The notes: generated by a model not told the origin, from the sequence alone. A stretch of 54,992 nucleotides of DNA from Micractinium sp. NFX-FRZ (GCA_029339195.1 JAPTJF010000424.1:1-54992), one strand, 5' to 3'. Shown: positions 32,601-45,315, counted from the first letter of the stretch. Translations and numbers: made by a program.

Positions 32601-35600
32601 TGTCATGAAGCCAGGTGGGCCCCTTAGGTACAGGGCAGGGCGGTGGGGTGTGACCTGTGTGCTCATCATGCCTGCCTTGCCTTGCCAGTGGCCCTGATTT
32701 GTGTCCCGCAATGTTTGGGCGGTGCGGCCCCAAGCGTTCAAACCTCAAGCTTGCAGCGCGCCCACCCACGAGTGTAGCCGCCTGCCTGGTGCTCGCCTCT
32801 CCTGCACACTGTAGTGACTAATGATGCAGCACTGCGCCTGCCCCCCTTTCTCACGCAGGCGGCCTGCTGGAGACAGCGCCCGGTGTGGGCCTCTTTAAGC
32901 GGGACGCCGACCCAGCCGCCATTCTGTTCAACCCCACAGGCACGGCTGTGTGTGTGGCTCAAATGGGGGACCCGCCTGCTCTGGTTTGCTGAGTGTGGGG
33001 GCGTGGTGGCTGTAGCCTGCCTGGTGGGCTGCCGCCCGAACCCCGGACACATGAAGTGCACTTCGTGCTCTTCATCTGCCGCTGGACCCGCTCGTGCTCC
33101 CCCCGACAGGCATCCTGTACATCAAAGATCCAGATCCGGCGGGGGGGCTGCCAGCTGGGTCTATCGCAGGCATCGCCATTGGCAGTGCAGCTGCAGCCGT
33201 GCTGCTGGCGGCGGGAGCCTGGCTGGCTGTGCGCCGCCGCCGCCGCAGACGGCAGGCAGTGCGGCTGGCACCGCCGCCGGCAGAGCCCAAGTGCCCCACC
33301 CACAACCTGGAGGCGGGCGGCGTTGTGGGCAGCAGCAGCGCCAACGGCAAGCAGCCGGCGCCTCTGCTCCCCACGACCTGGGCGGCCAAACGGGATTCTG
33401 CAGATGGCCTGGTGTCTCCCTTTACTGCCGCCGCCGCAGCAGCTGCTCGGGCGCCTTCTGACGGCTGCTCTAGCACCGCTTTGGAGCTGTCTACCAGGCC
33501 GCAGCGCTTCAGCGAGGATGCTGGCGGGAGACGCTTGGCGCCTGCTGCTGGGGCCCTTGCGCTGGCCCGTGCCGGCAGCGCCCCGCCGCCGCGCCAGCAC
33601 CAGTATTGGGGCAGGGGCGCAGGCAACCGCCCGCCGCTACCCCCTGCCGCCCGTGCCGGCAGCGACCCAGCGCAGCGGGTCGTGCCGCCTGGTGCCGCTG
33701 CTGCCGGTGCCGCTTCGCTGAGATCCCCCTCAACACCCGAGCGCAATGGGTGGCATGCCCAGCAAGCTAACCACAACAGCCCAGCAAGCACATCCACCGC
33801 CAGCCACGCCACCGCATTCCCGCCCAGCCGCAGCAGCACTTTAGTGCGCGCCGGAACACTGCCAGGGCTCGATGCTGCTGCTGCTGCTGCAGCGGATGAC
33901 GGGCCAGGCAGCGGGGCCCAGCAGCCAGCAGCTATTCTTCCAGAGCTGGTGCAGCACGTGGCAGAGCAGGAGGCGGATGTAGGGGCTGGCAGCAGTGCAT
34001 CGGGCATGGCCACCGCCAGCGGCAGCGATGAGTCAGAAGAGCACGCGCTCGTGAGGGCGGAGACGCTGCCTGCCCGGCTGCGGCCCTGGGTGGTGGACCC
34101 GTCGGCGGTGCAGTACATGCGCCTGCCCAGCGGAAAGGTGCATGAGCTGGGCTCTGGGGCAAGGTGGGTCGCCTGCCGCCTACTGCTGTGCCGCGCTGTG
34201 CTGTGCCGTGCCGTACCGTGCCGTACCGTACCGTGCCGTGCTGTGCTGTGCTGTGCTGTGCTGTGCTACGCTGCGCTGCGCTGTGCTGCGCCATGCTGTG
34301 GTGCACGGTCTTCGGCTGTGCTATGCTCCAAGGACTGCCCTTGCTCCACCCGTGCACCTCACTCTGTCTCCTGTGTGGCCCTGCTCCCCCCTGCCCGGTG
34401 CCTCCTGATCTCCCTGCCCCCCCCATCACCATCGCTGCCCCTGTGCAGCGCCCGCGTGTTCAAGGCGATGTTCAATGGCGAGGTTGTGGCTGCCAAGGAG
34501 ATCCTGATTGGGCAGAGCCGGCACCTGCAGGAGGCCTTCCTCACGGTGAGTGGCCTACAGCGCGCGTGGGTGGCGCTGCTGCAAACCACAGTCCATGCTT
34601 GCCATCTTTCGCTTGCAGCTGTATGTGCGCACAGATGGGGGACCTTATAATGCAGCCCGACACTGCCGCCCGGCGCCTCCCCCTGCCCTGCGCAGGAGGC
34701 GGTCAACCTGCAGCGCCTCAGGCACCCCTGCGTGGTTGCCTTCCACGGCCTCTCCCTCACCCCCACCAAGGGAGTGGTGCTCATGGAGTTTTGTGAGGGG
34801 TGGGTGACCGCCGGGGGTGCCCGCCCGCCTCCCTGCTGCCTGTCTGTTTGCTGCCGTGGTGTGCCCGCCTGCCCGCCTGCCTGCCTGCTGGCTCGGAGGC
34901 CAGCACTGCTGGGTGGTGCATGCCTGCTGCTGCCAGCGTGGTGATGACGAGTTGAAGGCCAGTTCGCCTTGTGCCCCTGCTCACTGTGCTTCGGCCCCTC
35001 CTTGCAGCCGCGACCTCCACTCCGCGCTGCAGCTCACCGCTGCGGGCAGCAGCCAGCGGCTGTTTTCCTGGTGAGGCTCAGGGTGGGGCTGCTGGGCTGT
35101 CAGTGAGCGGGAGGTGTGCAACAGTCTCAGCAGGTATCAGCTGCCTGACTCGCAGCAGCCCGGCTCTTCCCCTGGTGCGCGCTGTACTGACGCGCAGCCT
35201 GCCCACTTCTCCCGCCCGCCTGCCTGCAGGTACCGGCGGGGGCGGAGGGTGGCGCATGACGTTGCCCGAGCCCTCAACTACCTCCACTCAAGGGTGAGGG
35301 CCGGCACACACTCATGAGGCTTCTGCATGCCCATGAGGCACCCACAGGGCGAGCAGGCAGGCTGTGGGATGCGAGTTCGTGCTGGGGCAGCACGTTGAGG
35401 CAGGGGCAGCGGCATGCTCCCTCCTCCCACCTGCCACCTTCGACCTGCCGCCTCTCACTCCCCCCCGTGCCTGCCCTCCCCACTGTGTGTGCTGTCCACT
35501 ACTCTGCAGGGCGTGGTGCACATGGTACGTGCATGCTGCTCGCTGCACTTTTCGGAGGCTCCATGGTGACAAGGGGAGGCACCCCCGTGGTGCAAGCTGG

Positions 35601-36946
35601 GCCAGGCAGCCAGCACAGCCGTTGAGCTGCCGAGATGCAGGCGCAGGCGTCTCCAAAGGCAGTGCAGCGCACGTTACCTCTGCTCAAGCTCCCTTGCATT
35701 TCGGAACTGAGGGAGACAGAACTTTGGATGTGCGCCTCATTCTATGCAGGACGTGAAGAGCAGCAACGTGCTGCTGACGGCCACGGGCAGCGCCAAGCTG
35801 GCAGACGTCGCCTTCTCCCGCCTGCAGACGGGGGCCTACCTGTCAGACCTGCCCCTGGTGGGTACCGCTGGTACTGTACTGTACTGCTTCTCGGTACTGC
35901 CTGCCTGGCCTGGCCTGCCTGCCCTGCCTGGCCTGGCCTGAGCGACAGGGGACACTCTGTAACAGCTGGGCCTGCTTGCTGCCCTTCCCCTGCTCTGCTC
36001 TCCTACCCCAGCCCTGCCCAGCCGCCCTGCTGTGTGGCATCCCATTACACGCACCCTGCCCATGCCCCTGCCCCTCTTCCCCCCGGCTGCAGGTCGGCAC
36101 GTTTGCGTGGGTGGCCCCCGAGATCCTGCTGGGCGGCCAGGGCTGCACATGCGCAGTTGACCTCTTCTCAGCGGGGGTGCTGCTTTGGGTGAGGGGGTAG
36201 GGGCATGAATGTGCGTGGCGGTGCGTGTGTGCTTCAAAACAAAGGGTGGCGGCGTGGGGTCAGGGGCCGGAAAGTGTGAGAGGGGGGAACGGGGCACGCA
36301 CGGATGGCCAGCGTGCACCGCCCAGGACGGCAGCCGAGATGCTGGAGCAGAGCAGCCTGGCATGGCGAGTCAAGCCTGACATTCCTCTTGAGCCCTAACC
36401 GTGCCCCTCCCGTCGCGCCTGCAGGAGATCGTGACTGGGGAGCGGCCGCAGCGGGGCCATCTGCGGCCGCCGCGCGTGCCCCGAGAATGCCCGCAGGTGC
36501 GGTGGGGTGGCAGTGGCAGGGACTGGGCAGGGTGGCGCTTGGGTGCATTGGTTCTGGGTGGTTGACCGGCAGTTGGCTGCTGGCACTGTGGCAGGGTGGC
36601 AGGTATGAGCACTGGGCCACACCTGCAGCCGCAGTGCTTGCAGGCATGAGCAAGCTTTCATGGTGTTGCTCTTCCCCTCCCCCCCCTCCCACAGGAGGTC
36701 GCCGATTTGATTGCTGCCTGCCTGCGTGAGAACCCAGCCGAGCGCCCCACCGCCCAGCAGCTGCTGCAGCAGCTGAGCCGCTTCATGGAGGGCCCCGGAA
36801 AGAGCAGCGGCAGCGGCAACAGCGGCGCGCAGCCAGGGGTCGACCCCAGTCTTCGTGGTGGGGGCATGCATCCCACGGCATCGGCGGCAAATCTAGAGAC
36901 AGCAGAGACAGCAGCAGCCATGTCCCAGGCCCTGCCAGGGACGTGA
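29669..36946 (+). CDS. Receptor-like protein kinase A (Cys-rich ectodomain, TM, atypical kinase)
   Basis: A predicted plasma-membrane receptor kinase of about 1,140 residues from some 20 exons. The signal peptide begins MPVNGLPLLAACLAACLVGG. The ectodomain has repeated Cys-rich PAN/Apple-like modules: EACGAECVKRGPGCGWFLFC, ESAEACCRHCRQLAP with ICNAWNYCPTEAPC, and IVQECVKKGTHQEVAAEC. A single membrane helix near 33160-33235 (GSIAGIAIGSAAAAVLLAAG) is followed by seven arginines. A Pro/Ala/Ser-rich juxtamembrane region comes next, then the kinase: GSGASARVFKA loop, VAAKE lysine, LRHPCVVAFHG, VVHMDVKSSNVLL loop, ADVAFSR, WVAPEILLGG and ACLRENPAERPTA. HRD is HMD and DFG is DVA, so it is a non-RD, possibly low-activity kinase. 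The HM codons sit in a 15-nt microexon (35510-35524). Stop TGA 36944-36946. Tandem paralogue follows 312 bp later. Confidence 0.85.
34188..34292. repeat. (GCTGT/GCCGT)n pentanucleotide tract in RLK A intron
   Basis: Interspersed GCTGT, GCCGT and ACCGT units begin about 20 bp after the donor of the exon carrying the glycine loop. Paralogue B has only a trace of it at the same place (41945-41960). Confidence 0.9.
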
Positions 36947-37258
36947 CGCTGTGCTATGAGTCCAGCTACCTCCTTCTTCTATCAGCACTGCTATTCTGGG
37001 GCAGCCCCCATTTCTATGCCTTGCAGTTCCTTGAGTGAACCCTCGCTTCAAGAAAGACCAGGACTAGTGGGTGGTGGACAAGGCAGACCGCCCACATGCT
37101 TATGCAGCAACTTTATTGTGAAAACACTTGATTTCAAGTGTGTGACACTCAGAAGCATGCTGGCAACTGCTGAGTAAGCGAACCCCTTTCTACCTGAACC
37201 CAAGTAAAATTACGAGAGCTGCGGTTGTTCCCTCCATGCTATGGTACCTAAGGACGCC
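36947..37258. promoter_or_regulatory. Intergenic spacer between the two receptor-like kinases
   Basis: 312 bp contain the RLK A 3' UTR and the RLK B promoter. It is less GC-rich than its surroundings. No element is recognised. Confidence 0.5.
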
Positions 37259-40200
37259 ATGCCAGGCTCTGGCCTGCTCCTCCTGGCGGCATGCATGGCC
37301 GCGTGCCTGTTCGAGGACTCCCGGGCCCACGTCCAAGGCAGCCCCGCGACGCCCCTCAGTCCAGAGCGTGTGTACACCAGCGCCTTGCCAGGCAGCGAGC
37401 AGAGGCTGGCAGTGCTGGCGCCCAACACCGCCGTTCACGGCACGCCGCTGCCGCCAGACGGCGCGCCGCTGGAGCGGGTGGCGCAGCCCGAGGCATGCGG
37501 AGCAGAGTGTCTCAAGAGGGCCCCCGACTGTGGCTGGTTCCTCTACTGCCCAGCACAGGTGACCCGACGCCTCTGTGGATCGACTTAGTAGAGGGGGCGT
37601 GGGCGTGGGTGAGGGGAGGGTAGGTGGCGGCAGGCGCATGCCCCCGACTGTCCTTTCTGCTGCTGCCATGCCGCCACTCACGTGGTGGCACCCTCCATGC
37701 TCCCACAGGTCGGCTGCCCCGAGGCTGGCAGTGGCCCGCCGCTGGCCTTCCAAGAGTGCCGCCTGCTGGCAGCCAACTGCTCGCTCCTGCCAGAGGTGCA
37801 CGCCACCGGCTGGCCAGTGCAGACCATCGCAGGTAGGCAGGCCGGGAGGGGCTGGCTGACTGGCTGGCTGCACGGCAGGGAAGCAAGCAGGGCCCGAGGC
37901 GTGCACCTGCTCAACCTTCTCGACCATGGCGTAGGCTGTGGCTGTTTTAACCAGAAGTGCACTCTGAACCCATCGCCGCCCACCCTTGCCTCGGCCTCCC
38001 CTTGCGCCTAGGTTGCTGCCGTCAATACGCCTTGCCTCTCACCCCAGCCATATGGCTGGCATGCCCTTCCGCCACCCTCCTCCTGACCCGTCTCTGCGCA
38101 GGCTTCACGGCCCGCACCGCCCCGGCACTTGTGCCCGGTTTTGCCGAGTCACCAGGGCAGGGCATTGGCGGCGGCGACTTTGAGTGCCCGCACTCCGAGC
38201 TGCCCGGCCAGTGCGCCTTCAACAGCACATTAGATGCCACCACCCTCTGTATTGACATGCCGCAGTGCCGCGCCGTGACAGTGCTGCTCAACGGTGGGTT
38301 GGGGGTGCCCATGCGGCAGGCAGGCGGGACCACGTGTGCGCACCCAGCTTGGTGCGTGCGTGGAGGTGCATGCTGGCAGCCCGGCTCAGCATACTGCACA
38401 TGGCCCAGAGCTTCTGGTCCCAGTGCCTCCAGCGCAGGCGACTGTGGTCTTGAATCTGCAAACTGGCACTGTCAACAGCGGCTTGCCTTGGCTCGCCACA
38501 CATGCAGGCACCGACGGCTGCTCCCCCCCGCTGGCCGTCCTCAAGTCGGAGGGCCTCTCCCCTGCCAACTCTTTCGTGGCCCCGGCAGTTTCCACCCTCC
38601 AGCAGTCCGAGGCAATACCCCTGGTGTGTGCCGCCTTGGCTCATGTGCGTCGCCACCTGCCTGCGTGCGGCAGGAGGGCCCCTCACTGCTTGCATTTTTT
38701 CTTGCCGCGTGCAGGCTGAGCCTGCGCAATCATTCACGCATGCATGCATGGCACCACACTCTCGCCTCACTCTCCCTCCCACCCCCTGCACTATCCGGGT
38801 GCAGGAGGCTTCAAGGCTTTACGACAGAGAGGGCCAGGTGCTGCTGCCTTCCGAGGCAGAGCTTGCTGAGCTGGCGGCCAGCTCAGCGGGTGCCAGCGTG
38901 GCAGACAGCAACCGCTGGCTGGGCTGCTTCCTGGGCAGCGCTGTGTTTGGAGGAGATGTGCTGGGTGTGGAAAACGGGGTGGAGTCTGCAGAGGCATGCT
39001 GCCGGCGCTGCCGCCAGCCGGAGCCGGCCACGGCTGGCCCACCGTCCTCTGCCTCGCGCGCATGCAATGCCTGGAACTACTGTCCCACTGAGGCCCCCTG
39101 CAGGTGCGCCGCCAGCTGAGTGTGATCTGTGCAACGATCCGGCTCTGCACTGCTCCAGCTCAGCTTCAATTCCGCACCGCGCCTGCCCACTGCTGCTGCT
39201 CTGCCCAGCCTGAAACGCTGCGTACATTGTGCTGCAGTTTTCAGAGCACCCACAGCAAGCTTGAGCCCGTGAACCTGGAGCCAAAACAATGTAAGTTGCC
39301 CTCATACAGGGGACGGATTGAAGGGCTGACCTGGCAACTGCTCCTGCCGCTCAGCTCTCCTGCTTTTCGCGGCATCACTTGTGTGCCCACTCGTTCTCCC
39401 TCTTCCCCGCTGGTGCCATCAGGCGAGATGAGATACCAGGAGCTGTCCGTGCCCAGAATTGGCTGGCCGCTGGTGGTTCTGGCCAAGGGGGCGGCTGCCG
39501 GGCCGCTCGTCGGTGGATCACCCATTGTGGTGTGGGGTCCCGAGGTGCCCGGCTACCAGCGGTTGATCGGCCGGGGGCTGTTCACGCACGGTGGGTGCAC
39601 TGTGTAGCAGCAAAACATGGTTTGAGGGGCTGCTTAGTGCGCATAGTCAGAGAGCAGTGGGGTAGCAGGGGGTGCTCAGCTGGGAGGCTGCCAGCTAGCA
39701 GCAGGGGGCAGCTGGCAGCGCCAAGGGGCACCCCCGTGCTGCCTCTTCACGCACCGACTGCAGCCTGACTGCTCGCTTTCCCACAACGCACATGCTGCGC
39801 TGCAGGGCGGTACAACTGCACTGGCTCCCTTAGGCATGTACCACAGACTAGTGACTGTTGGGCTGCCGGGGGTGGATGGGGAATGCAGCGCAGGCAGCCG
39901 CGTGAACAGCTCCCTATGCTGTGCCTGCCAGGCACTGCGGAAGCTCAGCAGGCACTGCGCACCATGAAGCGTTGCCTGCTGTATGCCTGCTGAGCTGGTG
40001 GGCCGCACACCCCAGCATACCGCCTCTCACCTCCACCCTTCCAGGCCCATTGTCCAGGAGTGTGTGCGGCCGGGCACAGTGCAGCAGCTGGCTTCGCAGT
40101 GCCACAGCGACCCAGGGTGTGATGCGTTTGTGATGAAGCCAGGTAGGCACCCCATCCCAAGCGCAGCAGGCTGGTTGGCGACAGAAGCGGGGCTCTGCGC

Positions 40201-43200
40201 AGCATGGCAGCTGTGGGCATGGAGTTGATTCATTCATTCAATCAATCACATTTCAAGACCACGGGGAGCCAGCAGCGGTCGCATGGGGCTGGCTAGGGGG
40301 TGAGTGTCTCGCAATACTTGGAGGAGGTGGCTGTGAGGAGTCACAGCTTGTGTGGGTATGGCTCTGTGCACGGCTTCAGTACTTGCGTCTTCTGCCATGC
40401 AGCCACTGCCCCGTCTGCACATGATGCCCTGGTGCCCTGCGGCACTTGCTGCGCCAACTGCATGCGCTCTGCCGTCGGCCAATCGTCACTGCGCCGACCA
40501 CCCCTCCTCACGCAGGCGGCCTGCTGGAGTCTGCGCCCGGTGTGGGCCTCTTCAAGCGGGACGCCGACCCGGCCGCCATTTTGTTCAACCCCACAGGCAC
40601 GACCTCCCCCTTACAGCCAGAGCGGGGGGGCACACGCCTGCCGCTTCCACGGCATATGCGGCGGCACTCGTGGTGTATCCAGGTGGACAGGATGAATTCC
40701 CAGGCCACTGTGCCACACATGCTTGCGCCCTGCATGTGCTGCAACCCCGTTCGCCGCCCCCTCTCTACAGGCATACTTTACATCCAAGACCACGCCGCTG
40801 GGGTGCTGGCAGCTGGCGCAGTTGTGGGCATTGCAGTTGGCAGCGCAATTGCAGCCATGCTGCTGGCGGCCGGCGCCTGGCTGGCGCTGAGGCGAAGGCG
40901 CCGGCGCCGGCAGGAGCTGCTGCCAGCAATGCCCAAGTACCCCTCCCACACCCTGGGGGCGGGTGGGGCCTTAAGCAGCACCATTGGTGACAAGCAGCCG
41001 GCGCCTCTGTCCCCTCCGCCGTGGGTGCCCCACAAGCGGGACTCTGGAGAGGGGCTGGTGTCGCCCTTCACCGCCGCTGCCGCTGCCCAGGGATTTTCCG
41101 ATGGCGGCTCCAGCACCGCTCTGGATCCGTCTCAGAGGCCGCAGCGCTTGAGCGAGGATGCAGCAGGCAGCCGGCCGCCGCCGCCACCTGCGGGTGCGCT
41201 TGCGCTGGCCCGCGCCGGCAGCGCCCCGCCGCCGCGCCAGCCGCCGCTCTGGGGCAGGAGTGCAGGCAGCCGGCCGCCGCTGCCCCCTGCCGCCCGTGCC
41301 GGCAGCGACCCTGCCCGAGCAGCCCCGGAGGCTGCTGCTGGCCTGCCTGCTGCTGCTCTGCCGGCAGCGGCGGGGTATGTCATGTCATTGGGCGCCCCGT
41401 CGACGCCAGAGCGCAGCGGGGGGCAGGGCCAGTGGGCCAGCAGCCTCAGCCCAGCCAGCACCGCCACTCCCGAGCGCAGCAGCTTGCTAAGAAGGCTGGC
41501 AGTGCAGCCGCAGCAGCAGCGGCGGCAGGGCAGAGGCGGCGCTGCCGCCGGCCGCACTCCTGCCTCCGCCTCCCCGCTCAGCCGCAGCAGCACCTTGGAG
41601 AGCGGCGGTACGCTGCCAGGGTTAGGCCTGGGCGGGGAGGCAGGCGAGAGGGGCCCTGCTGAGGCCCAGCAGTCGGCTGCAGAGCTGCCCGAGCTGGTGC
41701 AGCACGTGGCAGAGCAGGAGGCAGATGTAGGGGCTGGCAGCAGCACTGCAGGCCTGGCCACCGCCAGCGGTGTCACTGATGAGAGTGGGCACGAGCTGGT
41801 GGGGGCGGAGACGCTGCCTGCCCGGCTGCGTCCGTGGGTGGTGGACCCGTCGGCGGTGCAGTACATGCGCCTGCCCAGCGGCAAGGTGCACGAGCTGGGC
41901 TCAGGGGCCAGGTGGGGCCGCCTGCCGCTTGCTGCCCGTCAGCTGTGCTGTGCTGTGCTGTTATGCACTACACTCTGTGGGCACCTGCATTGCTCGCTCC
42001 AACTGTTCCTCTTGCTCTTTCTTGTCTCCTGTGTGGCAGTGCTTAGCCGTGGCCTGGTGCGCACCGTGCTCCCTGCCTTCCTCACCACCGCTCCCTGCCC
42101 CTCTAGAGCCGCCTTCATGCCGATACATCATCCCCCGCCCTGCCCCCCTGTGCAGTGCCCGCGTGTTCAAGGCGATGTTCAATGGCGAAATTGTGGCGGC
42201 CAAGGAGATCCTGATTGGGCAGAGCAGGCACCTGCAGGAGGCTTGCCTCACCGTGAGTGGACCACAAAACCCTCAGCCTCGGGAGGCGGCTGTGAACCAC
42301 ACTCCATTCTTGCCATGCAATGCTTGAAGCTCACGCAAAGGGGTGTGCGCTACCATTGGAGGGTCCCTCAAGTTTAGCCCAACCCTGCCGCCCGGAACGC
42401 CCCCTGCAGGAGGCGGTGAACCTGCAGCGCCTCAGGCACCCCTGCGTGGTTGCCTTCCACGGCCTCTCCCTCGCCCCCACCAAGGGAGTGGTGCTCATGG
42501 AGTTTTGCGAGGGGTGGGTGCCCGCCGGGGGTGCCCGCCTGGCTCCCCTGCCCGCCACTTGTGGGTGTTGCATGCAAGGTTGTCTCTGCTAGGGGTGGGT
42601 GCCTGCATTGGTATGCCAGCTTGTTGCAGCCACTGCTGGCACCGACGCGTGCGCTTTCGCCTGCTGCGGACAGCTTGCTAGTTATTTGGTCGATGCGTAG
42701 CCCGATCTGCCCCCTGCCTGCTCGCTTTTGGCGAGCCCTCCTGCAGCCGCGACCTCCACTCGGCGCTGCAGCTGACGGCTGCAGGCAGCACCCAGCGGCT
42801 GTTCTCCTGGTGAGGCTGCTGAGTGGGGCTGCTGAGCTGTCAGTCCAGGCTGGCTGAATCCAACACAGCATGCCAGGATTATCAGGCATGGCGGCTGGGC
42901 TGCTTGGCTGGCTGATGGTGCGCCATCCTGACCAGGGGCCCACTTCTCCCGCCCGCCTGCCTGCAGGTACCGGCGGGGGCGGAGGGTGGCGCATGACGTT
43001 GCCCGAGCCCTCAACTACCTCCACTCAAGGGTGAGGGGGCGCACACTCGTGGGGGCAGCGAGGCTGGGTGCCATGCAGGCGTTGATGGATTGCTCACCCG
43101 TCCCGTCTGGCCGCCTGCCAGCTCAGGCCCTCGTCACAGCCCCGCATCCCGGCTCTGCCCCTCCCCCCCAACGTATGTTGCAGGGAGTGGTGCACATGGT

Positions 43201-44555
43201 GCGTGGATGCTGTGCGCCTGCTGCGGCTGCCCTCCCAGCCAGCCAACCAGCGGGAGATGGGGAGGCACGCCAGCTATCGATCTCGGCACAGCCACCTTGC
43301 ATTATTCTCAGAGGAGCAGCCGCCAGGGGCTTCATCAAGGCGGGCATGAATACTTGATTGGAGTTCTCATGAGCTTCCTCCCTGCTCCCACTCACGCGCA
43401 ATCATTCTTGGACATGCGCCCCACCCTGCGCAGGACGTGAAGAGCAGCAACGTGCTGCTGACGGCCACGGGCAGCGCCAAGCTGGCAGACGTCGCCTTCT
43501 CCCGCCTGCAGACGGGGGCATACCTGTCAGACCTGCCCCTGGTGCGTACCGCTGGTACCGCTCCTGGCCTGATCATACTACCCATTCAGTGTGTACTGCT
43601 GGTACTGCCTGCTTCTCCTGCACTGCCCAGGTGGAACGACATGCACGCCCCTTGGCTGCAGCCCTGGTGCCCTGCCCCATCTTAGCTGTCCCTGCACTCA
43701 CAGGAGCCCCCCTGCTTCTGTCCCGCTTGCCCTTCTTGCTCTTGCGGTGTCCCTCCCCCCGCCCCAGGTGGGCACGTTTGCGTGGGTGGCCCCCGAGATC
43801 CTGCTGGGCGGCCAGGGCTGCACCTCCGCCGTGGACCTCTTCTCAGCGGGGGTGCTGCTCTGGGTGAGGGGGTGGGGGCGGGTAGCGGTGGGGGAGGGGG
43901 AGGCTGGATGTGAGAGGGTGGTGCAAACTGGGTGCCCTTCTTGAGGGTCGGGAGTACGGGAGGCGTGGGGGATAGATGGATCAGGCAAGGCTGCTTCCTT
44001 TGAAGAGGTGAAGAGGCATGGTGTGGGGACACATAAGCCTTGGAGGCTGCAGCTGGCCGACGTGCAGCACTGTGTGGGGCAGCAGTCACTGGTGTGATGC
44101 TGATCTTGCTTCTGATGTGCCCCACAGGTACACGCGCGCGCATGCCGATCCTCCTCCACCTATTTCCCGTCGCGCCTGCAGGAGATCGTGACTGGGGAGC
44201 GGCCGCAGCGGGGCCATCTGCGGCCGCCGCGCATGCCCCGGGAGTGCCCGCAGGTGCGGTGGTGGGGCGGCAGTGGCAGGTACAGGCAGGGAGACGAGCC
44301 GAGGAGTGCGATTGGCTCCGGTCCTGCCAGTAAAGTCAAGCTGGCTGGCCTCCTCCCCTGTTGCAGGAGGTTGCCGACATCATTGCCAGCTGTCTGCGGG
44401 AGAACCCAGCCGAGCGCCCCACAGCGCAGCAGCTGCTGCAACAGCTGGCCTGCCTCATGGAGCGCCCTGGGGGCAGCAGCAGTAGCAGCAGCAGTGATGC
44501 AGCGGCCAGCAGGAAGGCCAGCAGCCGCAGCGGCGGCGCGCCTGAGGAGGCTTGA
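37259..44555 (+). CDS. Receptor-like protein kinase B, tandem paralogue of A
   Basis: Same architecture and exon order as A. The signal peptide begins MPGSGLLLLAACMAACLFED, then comes AHVQGSP with LSPERVYTSALPGS as in A. The ectodomain Cys modules are EACGAECLKRAPDCGWFLYC, ESAEACCRRCRQPEPA with CNAWNYCPTEAPC, and IVQECVRPGTVQQLASQC. The membrane helix is near 40798-40885 (GAVVGIAVGSAIAAMLLAAG) with seven flanking basic residues. The kinase has the same GSGASARVFKA, VAAKE, HMDVKSSNVLL, ADVAFSR and APE motifs, and the same 15-nt microexon (43184-43198). Stop TGA 44553-44555. The kinase exons are nearly identical to A, while the ectodomain and juxtamembrane regions diverge and B lacks the long Pro/Gly insert of A near 31310. 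The shared non-canonical residues argue for a conserved function rather than decay. Confidence 0.85.
40226..40246. repeat. Short ATTC/AATC tetranucleotide tract
   Basis: About five ATTC/AATC units lie in an RLK B intron. This is the same motif family (reverse complement of GAAT) as the array at 1-76. Confidence 0.85.
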
Positions 44556-45315
44556 GCGGTGCCCAGCATGGCGGTAGGTGCAGTGGACTCGCCCGAGCCC
44601 CTGACTGCGGGGTGACTTGGCGGCACTGTCTATGCGCAGCCATGATTTCCCAGCACTGCCAACCGAACAAAGCATCCGTTTACAAATTGACCTGCTCTTG
44701 AATTGGTACCCACAAGCAACAGCACATCTATCAAGTCCCGTACTTACTTGTGCTGCCTTGGAATGAACTTGCCTCCATACGTAAAGAGGAGCAGCCTCTG
44801 GAACAATAGCTGCGGGTGTGTCTGGCAAGCCTGTGTGAGCAGGGTTTCAGGTCAGGGTGACGTCTGGCCCAGGTCAACCTGGGCGGTGGACTGCTGCCCA
44901 GGCGGTACGCCTGCCCCATTTCCCTGCGCAGTCCCACACCTTGATCAACGTTCAATAACTCGCTTGAGTCCTTGCAGTGATCGCGACACCAGGGAAATTG
45001 GGCTTGTTCTCGCGGCGGCCCCAAACCGTTACCCTCGTCGCAAGTGCTGCAGGGCCTCCGGCGAGTCGCGCAATTGTCACCGCCCGGATTTTCGGCAGTC
45101 AGGGCGCCTGCCGCAAGCAGGGCCGCAGGCCCAGTGGCGCTGTTCCCGCCGCCCGGCGCCGCCGCCTGCCGCCTCGTTGCCTGAGGCGGCACTTGCCTAG
45201 GCCGACTGCTGCATCCCGCCCTCGCTCTCTAGCTGCAGCGACCGCCAGCTCGCGCATCGAACCTCCCAGATAGCTGCTGAGGCGGCAGGCAGTGTTGTTC
45301 AGGGCGGGTGAACCA
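44556..45315. other. Intergenic: RLK B 3' UTR and MYND-gene 5' region
   Basis: 760 bp on one transcriptional strand with no supported exon. The proximal part is less GC-rich, as in the spacer after RLK A, and probably is 3' UTR. Confidence 0.5.
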
